The notes under the pieces: generated by a model
What the model was told of the DNA's origin: nothing
Database searches by the model: none
Seen by the model: the letters and a program-made list of their open reading frames with translations, nothing else
DNA from: Nematostella vectensis
Lineage: Eukaryota > Cnidaria > Anthozoa > Actiniaria > Edwardsiidae
Direction of reading: 5' to 3'
Assembly (NCBI RefSeq): GCF_932526225.1
Contig: NC_064037.1
Span: 15,562,601-15,626,600 of the forward strand
DNA: 64,000 nt
In this document: piece after piece, positions 11,501 through 23,800 of the stretch
How positions within the stretch are numbered: the first letter of the stretch is position 1
Layout of the letters: each line of letters begins with the position of its first letter
Made by a program: the position numbers and the translations under genes

Positions 11501-14500
11501 CAGTTCAGGCAACCAAATACCTCACTCCTTGCAATGAAATACCCTCTGAAATCAAGTGCATCTTAGGGCAGCCTTGGTCAGTCTTTGTATATAAGTGGAA
11601 AGGGGGGAAGGATAGAGTGAACATTTTCCTTGCCCAATCACTGGACTTCAAGATTTGTGGGGAAAGAAAAGAGGGGGCATCAAAATATTATTCATTATAG
11701 CACAACATAGACAATACTTACTCCAATCTGTTGTGACCCTGGAACAGTTGACCCACGTGTATTGCCGTTCAGTGTTTATTGCAATAGGGTAGGGTGGGAG
11801 GCTCTCAATTTTTTTCCAACTACCCCTTATGATATAAGGTATTATCATGACATTTTTTGTTGTTCAAATTGGCTTGGATTCACCACCCCCCTGCCCTCCT
11901 TTCCCCCTTATATTATCCATTTTTCTGGACTTGAAAGTAAGCAACATTCTGATCATAACTTTCCACTGATGCCTCTAATGTTGTAAAATTATTTCCTTGC
12001 CATGTCAGCAGATTGTTTGCTCACTTGTGAATCTTTATCTTATTCTATTCTTTATATAAAAGTTCAGTTTAGGCCAGTTGCATTATGCTGGTGTTGGTGT
12101 GGATCAGAACTTCAAGATTGCATTGGAACTATTTGAGGTAAGCATACCATTTCCATGTGTGTTTTGACGTAATTTATTAATTTGTTAGAGTTATTGAATT
12201 AGTTTATCAAGAGTGTATTCCCTCTCACCTTTTATATTTTATTTTTAGCTAAGTGCAAAGAATGGTATTCTGCCTGCCTATAGCCAATTGGGTAAGTTTG
12301 AGGAAATACTTCTTCCTATTTTACAGTCCCAATTATAAGTTTATTGGCCCCTTAGTAACAACTCTAGCTTGTCTCCCCACCCCCCAACCCAGGGGCATAG
12401 CCAGGGTGTGGCCTAGGGCCCCCCCTTTTTAGCAGCCAAAAATACAGTTAATTAATGAGACATTATCTAAAATATAGTAGAAAATGCCTTGAAAGTCTCT
12501 TTTGGGCCCCCTCCTGTTAAAAATCCTGGCTAAGCCGCTGCAACCTCTGCCATTCACTTGGCTCAGTCCCCTGGATGGCCACTAGATAGATGTAGGGGAT
12601 CATATGCTTTGAATATTTAAGTTGCATCCGTCATCTGTTTCAGGAAACATGTATAGAACAGGTCAGGGTGTAGAGGAAAACCCTGAAAAAGCTTTTCAGA
12701 TTTTCAAAGAAGGAGCAGATAAAGGTAATAAAAGAAGGTAATAATAATTAAATGTAGATCATAAAATACAATTTGGAGCAAAATATTGTTCAAACATGAA
12801 AAAAAATTTTTATGCAAACACTTGGCATTCATAGGATGCCATTTCTATTTTTCATATATCTATCAGTTCAGGCTTGTCCCAGGTTTGTGACTTTGGATTG
12901 CTCTCCATCTATGCTCAAGGAAAACTGTCTGAGATTGTGGATTGTCGAAGCACGGGTGGCCTAGTGTGTTAGCGCGTCAGCCTCTCACCACTGTGGGCCA
13001 GGTTCGAATCGTGGCTTTGACTGTGGATTTTTCTGGGTTCCTGCCTTGATTCGAATTTGTGTCACAAGTGAGTTGAAATTATTCTCCCGTGTTTCCAGTC
13101 TTCTCGGAGGACACTAAACTGGAAGTCACATCTCTTCAAGCTGCACTACACTAACCTGAACCAAAGGGACGTAAAAGAACCACTGGGGACGCAATAAACC
13201 CTCTGGCAGTGACCACCCCCAGTGACAGTGCTTACTAACCCAGGGCCATATGTTAGAAAACCGTATGTTGCCCTTGATAAACAAAGATTAATCTGAAAAA
13301 CTGAAACTGATTGACAAAACTGAATTCTAATTTTATTACTTATGTTTATGTTGGTGTGTTCTTGTGCAAGTTATTTGTTGTAAGAGGATCATGTGTATTG
13401 TTATCTATTAATTTAAATGGCTAATTTTATTATTAATGATGTTCTGTGACAATGTTATTGCAGGAGACATATCAGCCCTCATGGCTGTGGCATACTGTTA
13501 CAGCCATGGTGTTGGAGTTCAAGAAGACAGTTGCAAGTCATTCGAGTTTCACAAAAAAGCAGCCGATCAGGGTGAGATAATAGGCCTTCATTCCATGGCT
13601 GCACAAGTCTGCGTTACTGTAGCTAGCATGGGTCAGGGGATCTACACCTGATAACTTGAACTGTATCTGCCTGGCAAAATATAAAAGGCTTTCCCTCTCA
13701 AAGAAACGTTTCTATTGTAGCTATGATGCCGTGCCTGGATTATATTAATAATATATATTTATTTTCTAGGATACGCCAGTGCCCAGTATAATGTAGGGGT
13801 GCATTATTTTGCTGGACGTGGGGTGCAGCTTGACATGAAACTAGCTGCAGAGTATTTCCAATTGGCTGCTCAGCAGGGCTTTGAGTTAGCACAGGTGAGA
13901 CAAGGTGCAAAGGGTCTTAGACTATCAAATGTTATGTTGGGACCCTTATCCATCTGTGTATCACATTGCGTCAAAGGAAAGGCAAAAATAAAAGTGCTTG
14001 AGATTTCAAGCCCTGAATAAGTTCTTCTTCTTAGAATGCAAAATCCCAATGAACACTGCATCATTTTTTTCCGTTTAGGCCACATAAAACATATTACGTT
14101 TCTTGGTCGCGATTTCTTACTAGAGAGCATTTTTTTTTAGGGGGGGCGGTTTTTATATTTTTTTTTTCTTCTTATCTCAAAATAAGGATTCAGTGCGACA
14201 CTGTGAAAGGGTTTCCCGATGACAACTTTCGATGTATGGCTCGATTGGATGTCTATGTCTTGCTGTTTCGTGTAAACGTAAAAAAAATTGTGGCACAAAT
14301 TCTGGATTCGAGAGACTACCGGATACGAAATTTTTTTGTGTGGCCTTAAAAAAGGACATATGTTTCACAAGTTTTGCCATTGTATTTCTCTTATTTTTTT
14401 TGTCTCAATTCCAGATTAACCTGGGTAATATGTACTACAATGGACTTGGAGTCGAGAAAAACTTGCTAAAAGCACAAGAGTTATATCAACAAGCTTCAAG

Positions 14501-14579
14501 AACAAATCCCAATGCTAAACTTCTACTAGAGGAACTAGAAAGCGAACTTAAAGGGAAAGATGATGATAAGAATAGCTAA
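8537..14579 (+). CDS. Mitochondrially targeted Sel1-repeat protein (11 exons)
   Basis: Coding exons: 8537-8819, 10386-10541, 10930-10986, 11055-11156, 11401-11480, 12063-12137, 12249-12291, 12644-12724, 13464-13571, 13770-13894, 14415-14579. They give a continuous 424-residue product. Residues 1-25 are rich in Arg/Lys and free of acidic residues (MAARLSRVLHLRNK...), an obvious mitochondrial presequence. From about residue 180 onward there are six or seven Sel1-like repeats of about 36 residues (LGQLHYAGVGV, LGNMYRTGQGVEENPEKAFQ, AVAYCYSHGVGV, NVGVHYFAGRGV, INLGNMYYNGLGVEKN). Sel1 repeats are helical protein-interaction scaffolds. I cannot assign an orthologue: DELE1 and COA7 are mitochondrial Sel1 proteins, but neither matches clearly. 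The first intron needs a GC donor (AG|GCAAGC at 8820) to keep frame; the nearby GT at 8813 does not. A polyadenylation signal follows at 14650. Confidence 0.85.
12390..12541. mobile_element. Degenerate hAT-like MITE
   Basis: The left end reads AGGGGCATAGCCAGGGTGTG and the right end reads CCTGGCTAAGCCGCTG, imperfect inverted copies of the common CAGGGGC-type hAT terminus. It lies in an intron of the Sel1-repeat gene. No clear target duplication is visible. Confidence 0.45.
12946..13300 (+). mobile_element. tRNA-derived SINE
   Basis: The head contains a plausible polymerase III A box (around 12956, GGTGGCCTAGTGTGTTAG) and a near-perfect B box, GGTTCGAATC, at 13001-13010. Their spacing is tRNA-like. 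A roughly 250-bp unrelated body follows, with 'gacgtaaaagaacc' and a weak A-rich 3' end near 13300. It sits in sense orientation in intron 8 of the Sel1-repeat gene. The right boundary is approximate. Confidence 0.7.
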
Positions 14580-14649
14580 ACATTAATAGTTAGTAGTTAT
14601 TGTACAATAGGTATCAAGGATTCATGGCCCAGTTAGGGAAAAGCTGTTT

Positions 14650-14655
14650 AATAAA
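14650..14655 (+). other. Polyadenylation signal of the Sel1-repeat gene
   Basis: An AATAAA hexamer lies 71 bp after the stop codon at 14577-14579. Confidence 0.55.
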
Positions 14656-14722
14656 TAGAACCATTTCTAATTTTGAAACACGATTGGAAACTATTTTAAG
14701 GAAAAAAATACCAGCGTGTGAG

Positions 14723-15538
14723 TCCTAGACTACCAGGTTCGAGAGAGCTATTTCCCTACCTCGTGTCCTAGACTACCAGGTTCGAGAGAGCTATTTCCTA
14801 CCTCGTGTCCTAGACTACCAGGTTCGAGAGAGCTATTTCCCTACCTCGTGTCCTAGACTACCAGGTTCGAGAGAGCTATTTCCCTACCTCGTGTCCTAGA
14901 CTACCAGGTTCGAGAGAGCTATTTCCCTACCTCGTGTCCTAGACTACCAGGTTCGAGAGAGCTATTTCCCTACCTCGTGTCCTAGACTACCAGGTTCAAG
15001 AGAGCTATTTCCCTACCTCCTGTCCTAGACTACCAGGTTCAAGAGAGCTATTTCCCTACCTCGTGTCCTAGACTACCAGGTTCGAGAGAGCTATTTCCCT
15101 ACCTCGTGTCCTAGACTACCAGGTTCGAGAGAGCTATTTCCCTACCTCGTGTCCTAGACTACCAGGTTCGAGAGAGCTATTTCCCTACCTCGTGTCCTAG
15201 ACTACCAGGTTCGAGAGAGCTATTTCCCTACCTCGTGTCCTAGACTACCAGGTTCAAGAGAGCTATTTCCCTACCTCGTGTCCTAGACTACCAGGTTCGA
15301 GAGAGCTATTTCCCTACCTCGTGTCCTAGACTACCAGGTTCGAGAGAGCTATTTCCCTACCTCGTGTCCTAGACTACCAGGTTCGAGAGAGCTATTTCCC
15401 TACCTCGTGTCCTAGACTACCAGGTTCGAGAGAGCTATTTCCCTACCTCATGTCCTAGACTACCAGGTTCGAGAGAGCTATTTCCCTACCTCGTGTCCTA
15501 GACTACCAGGTTCGAGAGAGCTATTTCCCTACCTCGTG
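14723..15538. repeat. 43-bp minisatellite, about 19 copies
   Basis: The unit begins TCCTAGACTACCAGGTTCGA and continues through GAGAGCTATTTCCCTACCTCGTG. Copies are nearly identical, with one 42-bp unit and a few G/A changes in 'ttcgagag'. The high identity indicates recent homogenisation. It starts about 70 bp after the Sel1-repeat gene's poly(A) signal. Confidence 0.95.
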
Positions 15539-15674
15539 AGCTATTTATTGTGATGAGTGATATTCGTCCACTTGCTAATGGTACAAACGGACAAGGAGTT
15601 GAGCGGGATTCGGGTATTTTTTAGGGCCGGAAACGAGATCATGGAATACTGGTGATGGAATGTTAGCTTCTAGC

Positions 15675-16143
15675 AGGGGCGTACGCAGCCTATAGGCCTG
15701 CAGTCACTGGAGTGCATAAAACTTTGGCGATCTTATTTGCATAACGAGGTGGGGGGGAATCAAATGTTTACTCATTCATTTTTATGTACGTAGTTTTATA
15801 CTGTATATTTGATGAGGGTAAAAACTATAATTTTCTTTATCATTATAGTCTACAGATGATTTCCAAACATATTATGTCGTTCAGTGCCACCGACGACTGA
15901 AGTCCTATTTCAGATCGAGGATGACAGAGGATCGTGAAATATTCTCAAAAGTCTGACGCATTGACGCTTCCCTGCTAGCAGAGGCCTCTTAGAGGCCTCT
16001 GCTAGCAGGGAACATTGACGCCAATTTCAAACTCAAAAGCGGGAGCTATGAAATCTTCACGGGGATGCGGGTTGAGGGGCCACGCCCTCATTCAGCTTCT
16101 GAATGCTTTGACTGCAACTTGTTAAAATCCTGCGTACGCCCCT
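15675..16143. mobile_element. MITE with AGGGGCGTACGCAG termini
   Basis: Perfect 14-bp terminal inverted repeats (AGGGGCGTACGCAG / CTGCGTACGCCCCT) enclose 469 bp without coding potential. The termini resemble hAT-type ends. Flanks share only CTAG-like sequence, so the target duplication is uncertain. It carries a second, younger hairpin insertion at 15968-16012. Confidence 0.7.
15968..16012. mobile_element. 45-bp perfect-hairpin element with 9-bp target duplication
   Basis: The arms TTCCCTGCTAGCAGAGGCCT and their exact complement are joined through CTTAG. The element is flanked by a perfect 9-bp direct repeat, cattgacgc (15959-15967 and 16013-16021). Nine-bp duplications are typical of Mutator-like (MULE) transposition. 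Related copies occur at 47933-47994 and, as a single end, at 34433-34468. Confidence 0.85.
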
Positions 16144-17804
16144 ACCTAGAAATGAGATCAGGATTTTTTTGTCAACAAGGACTAGAAAGATACCCTGAAA
16201 ACGGCTAAAATAAAAGTTCGAGCAAAGAGAAGGGAGCAGAGTAAGAAGAAGAGAGAAAGCTGACGTCCCTTTCCATTTTTTAAACTAAAAGAGGATGGGA
16301 AAAGCCCCTCTACCCAATAGTACTGGGAAGACGAGATGGAAAAACAAAAGCGGCCAGAGATTTAGAATTGTCAAAATATCGACCATATTTGAAAAAAGAA
16401 AGGATTATCTTTTTTTTAATAGACCAGTGGTGACTCCAGCCGAAGATCTCTATAATTTTTTTATGTCCTCTATAAATTACTTTATGTTTTGATATTTTTA
16501 CTGTACGTTCGCCTCACAGCCTAGTGTGACAGGAGTTGCGTGACTAATAACGCAACGCCAATTGCTCACCGGAAGTAGATGTATTTTTTTTAAGTTCGGT
16601 TTGTATTGAATTGTTCAAAATCCATGCAAAGATAACTTACGTAACAATTAATTGATAGACAACAATATAAATTAACGCTAAGAATTACTTTCAGAGCGAA
16701 ATGGGGTGTCTTACCGGAAGTGCGTTGTGCTGACTTGGTGACGTCCTACTGACCTGTAATGTAGGAAATGTTCAAGTCGGCCGTCCACTCTTACTATAAC
16801 AACATAAACCGAATGCACACTTCCCTTAGTCGAGAACGTTTTCCTTACCTGGTTATAGTTAAACTTTTTGTGTAAACTTGGTGAGTGAAATTCCCAGTAG
16901 AACATTCAGCGTTGATGGATCGAATTTGTTCCTTGTTTGGAGTTAGATACTGGACGCAGGGCTATTTATAAAAGATGGAAGGGCTGCAGACGGAAAGCGC
17001 AGACACGACAGAACTGTTTGAACCTGCGAAAAGTCAAACAGAGGGAGAGCAAAAAAGTAGGTATCCGACTTGCTGATAATGTGATAACAATTACATTGCG
17101 TTGCTGAGTGCTGCGATTTTTCGCCGTGCGATTTACGCTCCTATGAAACAAAGATGATATTCGAGTTTGACTTTGTAATTGTAGATTGTGAGTTGTAATA
17201 ATCACATTTTAGTTCAATTCATTTTGTCGTAAGTACTGTAAAATATCACTGCATGGATCTCCAGTATCCGGACCACATTAGCAGCCGATAAAACCTGTTT
17301 TATAACCCCGTGCTAATGCCTTTTTTCGCGAGCATACCGCAGAGCTTGAACGCTACCGGTGTGGAAAGCTATGTTAGAACCACAATTATAAAGGCAGCTC
17401 GATTAAATTTTAATAGTATCTTTGGGGGAATAGATGGAACGAAATATCTTATGTACAGTTATGTTCTTGTGCTTCATAGAATTCTATTTCTAAGTTGTGT
17501 TATGTTGTTATATCCAGTTTGATAATATCATACAAAAGTAATGGGCCATTACGATGTGGCCAGCGGTTTTATTAAAGGAGAAAAGCATTCAAGAAATACC
17601 GCAAATCCCAAAATCAACTGCCGTTTTTTTTTTCTTTTTGCTATTTATCCGACAGAAAAATTAAGTAGTGCATACAAATGTTGTTTGTGAATATTTTTGT
17701 TTGTTCATAATTACTATGTATTGGTTTGGGGGAGGGGGGGGGGGGGTTGCTTCCCAACCCTCTGATAGCGTAGCAAATGCGCGGCCGATAGCTATCACGT
17801 GATC
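16144..17804. other. Region upstream of OSBP
   Basis: No recognisable gene is present. A short ATG-led frame at 16975-17059 (MEGLQTESADTTELFEP...) follows a TATA-like string at about 16964 and ends at a possible donor (AAAAA|GTAGGT). It could be an alternative first exon of OSBP or chance. No in-frame acceptor joining it to the 17805 exon was found. A poly-G run lies at about 17730-17750. Confidence 0.35.
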
Positions 17805-20800
17805 ATGGATGAGTTACTCGGGTACACGATCGTAGAACTTCCAAAGCAAAATGTGAAAAATAAAGAGCAAAAAAATATGCCGGACGGCCGAGTTTGCCCC
17901 GATCACTTCAGGGGATGGCTCCTCAAATGGACGAACTACATAAAGGGTTACCAGAGACGCTGGTTTGTGCTTTCCAATGGTCTTTTATCGTATTACAGGT
18001 AAAGCCGCTCTCTTTCTATGAAATTCAAAATGGCGGAAGGATCGACCCACTTTCGCTTTGAATATCGTTTCTTCGTTTACCCCCTACTACCATGCTATCG
18101 GCTTTAAATGGGTCTTCATTGCTAGGAATCAAGCCGAAATGGCACACACATGCCGCGGGACCATCAATTTAGCTGGAGCTTTTATCGACACTGAAGACGC
18201 TTGTAGTTTCGTTATCTCAAATGGCGGTACGCAAGTTTTTCATCTCCGCGCATCGACCGAAGTAGAGAGACAACGATGGGTGACAGCTCTGGAACTTGCA
18301 AAAGCCAAGGCTATAAAAATGCTCGAATCAGGTTTGTGGTCTTAAGAGGGAGAAATATATTGCTGAGCTTGTCCCCAACAGTCATCATATTGCAATGATG
18401 ATTGATCTCCATACTTAATAAGCTTACTATAAGTTACGTTAGAATAAGAAATATCAAGCATTAAAATGTTAGCAGGCGTTAAACGTCATTTGTTTCCCAT
18501 TTGACATTTACTATAAAGAGGATGTACGTATATTTGAAGAACAAAAGTGATGGGAAATGTACACTATTTGTTAGTAACCTTTCCAGAACATTGTTTGAGC
18601 TTTCTGTGATCAGATTGCTGATTGTTTTGTGGTCTGGTGCTGTCTGGTTATCTCCCTATCACTAACCTGGCTGAAAGGATGGTATTTGTGAAGATTGGAG
18701 TATTTTTGGGGGCTATTTTGTGAGGCAACATTATTTGTGATTACTTCTGTTCTATATTTAGATTCCTCTTCATGAGAAAATATTCATTTATGGTGCAGCC
18801 TCGAAAAGCAATTTAAGATAACAGTAACTCTGGACAACAATAATCATTTGGGATTCCATCAACTGTAAAATAAATCGAAACTTTCTCAGTGGATCAGTTT
18901 TTTGATTGCTATTACACCTGAAATCTGCGTTGCTAGATTTCCCTTAGTCCAAATTCCTTGCATCATTGGGAAAAGCATCTGTAATCAATCAAACTTTCAG
19001 TGCAGGTTTCATTATTAGGTTTGATTGACTAAAACAAGATAGGGATTTTAGATTCTGGGGAGTCATGAAATTATAATTTCGGTTATTAACTTATAATTCT
19101 TTAGACCTATAATTCTTTAGAAAAAGAATTAAAATTGCACTACAGATCACTCAAATAATAATCAAAGAAGGCTTCTCTAACTATATTCAAAGATTGGTTT
19201 TATCTTAATTCCATCACAATACAACCTTTTGCTAAGATGCACATTTCTTTGCATGTAAAAACACCTAACACACATTGTTATCATAGCAATGTTGAAATGG
19301 AAATAGTCTACTTTTTGGCTGCCAAGGCAGGTTCACCCTGCACACTCTCCTGTGTTTGCACCTATGATTTATACCATGAAACGCCTAAATGTTTGTTTTT
19401 CTTTGACCTTATTTGTTAAAATTTCATTTTGTAAAATTCTTATAGCCAGGTTAAAACCTGTTATAAATATAGCTCACCTTACACTAAGAATTATTTTAAT
19501 GTGTGGTCCAAATGAAGCATCCCTTGCTCTCAAGAGAATACTCTTTCTCTTTTTTTTCTGTTGCCTTAAATAATTGTTTAAATGTTTGAATTAGACTTTT
19601 TTCCTCTCAGAATCTCTTTTCCCTTTTATATTCAGCTATAATAAAACAAAGGTTAATGAGGTGGGGTTATAAAATTTGTAACCTACTTTGTGTGACATAA
19701 AATCTTCCCTCTCAAAATCAATTATCGTCTTTGATCTCAAAACCATTAGTGTGTCATGTCTAATGAATGAACCAATCACAAGCTACGCTGACTTTTGATA
19801 TCTGGAGGCCATTTCTGTGTCATGAGTGTCAAATCGAGCCAATCAGAGACCTGAGAGGTGTTGTAGGGCCCCCTCAGGTGACTAGTTGATGCTCCCAGTG
19901 TCTTGGATCATCTTTGTCTATGTTTACCATATCATTATTTAATCAGCAAAAATACTATATTTGGAAAATCTAGTAGAAATCCCAGCAAGGTGCAGTGACC
20001 TTGTAGGAGGACTCTTCAGAAGGTACAGTTTATTTGGTAGATTTCTTTCACAAATTTTGAATCTAATTTTTTTAAATTTCATGTTTTTTTTATTCTTGTC
20101 ATCATAGCCTGAGGTTTTACTTGTGACCATAAATACATTATGCAACTTTTATTTGAACTGAAATGCATAGATATCCATGGAACAGTATTCTGATTTACTC
20201 TTCTCGGTTCATCGCACTTTCTGCCCATTGATTGCCTACATAGTTTTTTAATTCAACCACTGAAAACATTTTTTCAGATTTTATAGCCCAGTGAGCACTG
20301 ATCATGCGTTTAAACATGTCTTTAAACTATACAAAATTATAATTTACAAACAAGTGTCATTTTCTGTAAGGATGTCTTGGCTCATGTTTCTAATAGAGTG
20401 CTCTTCCATGTGAAGTGAAGGACTTATAAGTTCCATGGTATTTTTGTGACTTTAGTTTCTTATCCAAGATTTTTCACTGATAGAAGCAGGTACCTGCCAA
20501 CTCAATTAAACATCATTTTTCACTCTCATATTCAAAAGTGACCAAAAAACTGTTTCCAAATTATTTATCCTCCAAAATACCACCTACATTTTTGTTAATC
20601 AACTTTAAATTATACTTTTTTAATAAAAAAGCATTATGTTCCAAATTTTTCCCATTATTATTTTTGCTTGTTTTACCATGTAATTTTCATTGTTTTAACC
20701 ATAAATACCACAATATACAAATAAGGGCTAATAGTTTGAGGGCTGATGTATCACACTACATGCCAAGTTTTTTAAACAATTTTTTTCTTGTGTAAAACAC

Positions 20801-23800
20801 AAGTGCATCTGCTGCAATTTAAGAGATTGAACAAATGCCTTTCGTCTCTGCACTGTGATGTTTGCATTCCGTGTGAGAAGACAAAACACAGTTGAGGAAA
20901 TTGAACTTGTTGGGACTTTTCCAGACAAACAAACTAATGACCGTGTTACTGTGTGCAGAAGGCTTTCGGCTCTTTGTTTCAGAGCCAACTCCCATATAGG
21001 TATACTGTATCAGTCATTTAATGTTTATGTTAAGGGCTGAGGCACATTTATGCTATGTTGCACAAACATCAACAAAGACATGTAGAATTTATTATTATTA
21101 TTATGCATCCTTTGCTAATGCAATAGCTGGGTTTATTCTGCTTTACATAATTGAAAACACCTGACATCAATGATTACAGTAGTGACAGAAAGTAATGCAA
21201 CCAAATTTTGCCTAAATTCGCCGAACATTTGACAATAACATCCAAAAACATCCGTAATTTTGTTTTGCACACTCCCCAAATTTTGGCAAGTTTTCATTTA
21301 AGCAAGAATTTTAGGCAAATGTGGTTCTAGCTGAACTTCACCAGAATTTTGCTGTTCTAATTTTCGGATAGACTTATATGTACAGCAGAAATTCCTGAGA
21401 CACTAATCTAATCTGCTAATGTTGGCAAAGCGATTTCGGAGAACACAAGTTTTCTTTTTTGTAGAGACAGAGGATTCTTCTTAATCGAAATCTCAAACTT
21501 CGATTCACTTAACATAGTCTACTGCTAAAGCAAAGCTTCATGGAAAACCAAAGCACATAATACATAGAAAGTACAGTGTACAGAAAAAGAGCTCATTTAC
21601 AACAAATGTTGAAATCAAAAACCCTCAACTTTGCCGAAATTTCAGTACTGTATATATTTATTTAGTTTAGTACAAGAATCTGTAACAAGTACTGTATTTC
21701 ACCGGGATGAGTTCTTAGAAAATAAGTTGTTCTATCAATATAAAGTATATCCATTGTCAAACCAGTTCACTTAGTCCTTTAGGCTAGGCTGGTGTAGCTC
21801 TTTATTCCTTTTTGCATAGCTCAGGCGAAAATTTTTCGTACTTAGACATATATATATTTTTTTACAAAACAGTCATTTATATCCCAATAAATATCCCTTT
21901 AAGTGTTCCAGCCGTAAAATCTGGCATAAGCAGGCTTCTGTTTTCAGGATAACATTAAGGGTTACCTTGGCTGTGAGGCAAAGCAATGGAGACTTTTTCA
22001 AAGCAATACATTTGCTTATTATTTGTTTTTTTGGATCTCAAGACCACATTTAATTGCCACATAGGAAATCTTATATGATGCAATGAAGTTAAAATTGAAC
22101 AAAAATGTTTAGCCTGATTTAAAAGTTTGCAAGGGCTGAGGACCAGAGCTATTCTCGCAGTACTCTCAAATATTCAATAGCAACATCTGCTTTGATAGTT
22201 TTGGATTATCCATAGCCACATGTACAAAATAACACATTGTGCAATTAATTGTCTCTGTCAACTCTCAGGCTTTCCTAGTACATAGACCTGTTTACCTTCG
22301 AAATCTTGTCCAATTTGTGGTTTCGGACGAAGCTGTAAACACATCTAAAGGCCTATTTACACAAACACAATTTTGACTTTTACTTGTATGTAGTATAGTC
22401 AAGTCGCTAGTTTCAAGTCAGGCTGTGTAACCAGGCCTCAGATGTGCAGATGTGATAAGTCTTTATTTGAAGCGCGTGCACAATGCTGAAAACCACCAGC
22501 TGTAGTACGCATTTCTTAGCATGGCTAACTTTATTTGTTTCATGTAGACGAGGAGGAAGAAGGTGCAAGTGATCATGCGGAGAATATCAAGCCCCTGAGC
22601 AGTAAACTAAGCGACTTGCAGACATGTAATGACCTGGTGGGAAAGCATGGCTCAGCACTTCAGAGGGCTATCGGCGAGCTACAAGAGATCGAAGATAATC
22701 ACACACTTTTTAACAAGCTCAAAGCTGTCAACGAGAAGGCAACACTCTTCAGAATAACCTCAAATGCCATGATCAGTGTAAGTGATCCACACGTTTTCAA
22801 CATGAGGTAGAGAAACACGGGTGGAACAAATGGGGAGGGGGGCAAGTTTGCCCCATAGCCCCTCCCTTTATGGAAGAGTTTTTTAGAGGAAAGGGGGAGC
22901 TGAATTCCTGAATTCACTTCCAGCCATGTGTAGGGAGGTTATGGGCCTTAGAACTTGGGCATTGCATGTGAATGAGATATTATAAAATCTTGATGGTTTT
23001 GACGAGAAGATGTATAAATTAAAATGGTACTAATAGCTTAGCTATTTTGATTGGCAAATTTGGAAATTGATTTGGAATTTGGTAATCCTTTGACCCTTGA
23101 AACATAGAAACATTTTTACTTTCTAGGCCTGTGCGGAATTCTTGGAACTGGCCCAGGCACAGGAGAAGAAGTGGCAAAAATCACTCCAGTATGAGAGAAA
23201 CCAGCGCATCAATCTTGAAGAGACAGTTGAAGTTCTGGGACGACAACACTATCTCTTGGAGCGCAAATGTCAGCGTCAGTCAGGCACTCCTGGAATGGGA
23301 CCACCTACCCAGGGTCAGACAAATGATGATGACGATGACGAGGATGACTTCTTTGATGCAATATCTGAACACCCAGAAAAACTAGGCTTTCCACACACTG
23401 AGAGCAGAGAAAGTTTACAGAGCACTGCAAGCTCCGAGGAAAGTAGCTCTCTCAGTGACTTGTCAATACCTGCTCAAGATGCTTTATCGGAAACCCCTAA
23501 GACTGAAGCCAAAGTCAAGAATGATGTAAACATTTGTACCACAGTATCGACCATTCCTGCTATTGGGGCATTTGGCCATTTCTCATCATCGGTAAGAAGA
23601 GTAATTGAGTGTTCCATTTTGTTTGGTCAACCACCAGCCACACATTGTTTAATAAGTCTGTGCAAATACTCTATTGTCGATCACCTGGCTAAGATAAGAG
23701 CAGCCACAAGATATGTGGCAGTTACTGTATTATACTTGTTCAAGGCCAAATTTCTGTTGCTTTCAACAGTAACCTGTTTGCTGTTATTATCATATTGAAA

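Noticed and set aside
14723..15538. CRISPR-like appearance of regularly repeated units
   Set aside because: Repeats are contiguous with no unique spacers, and the genome is animal; it is a minisatellite. The same holds for the PHF12 array.
20855..21040. Short frame in OSBP intron 2 ([16 protein letters not shown]...)
   Set aside because: No recognised domain, no clear splice partners in phase with OSBP, and its length is within chance expectation.
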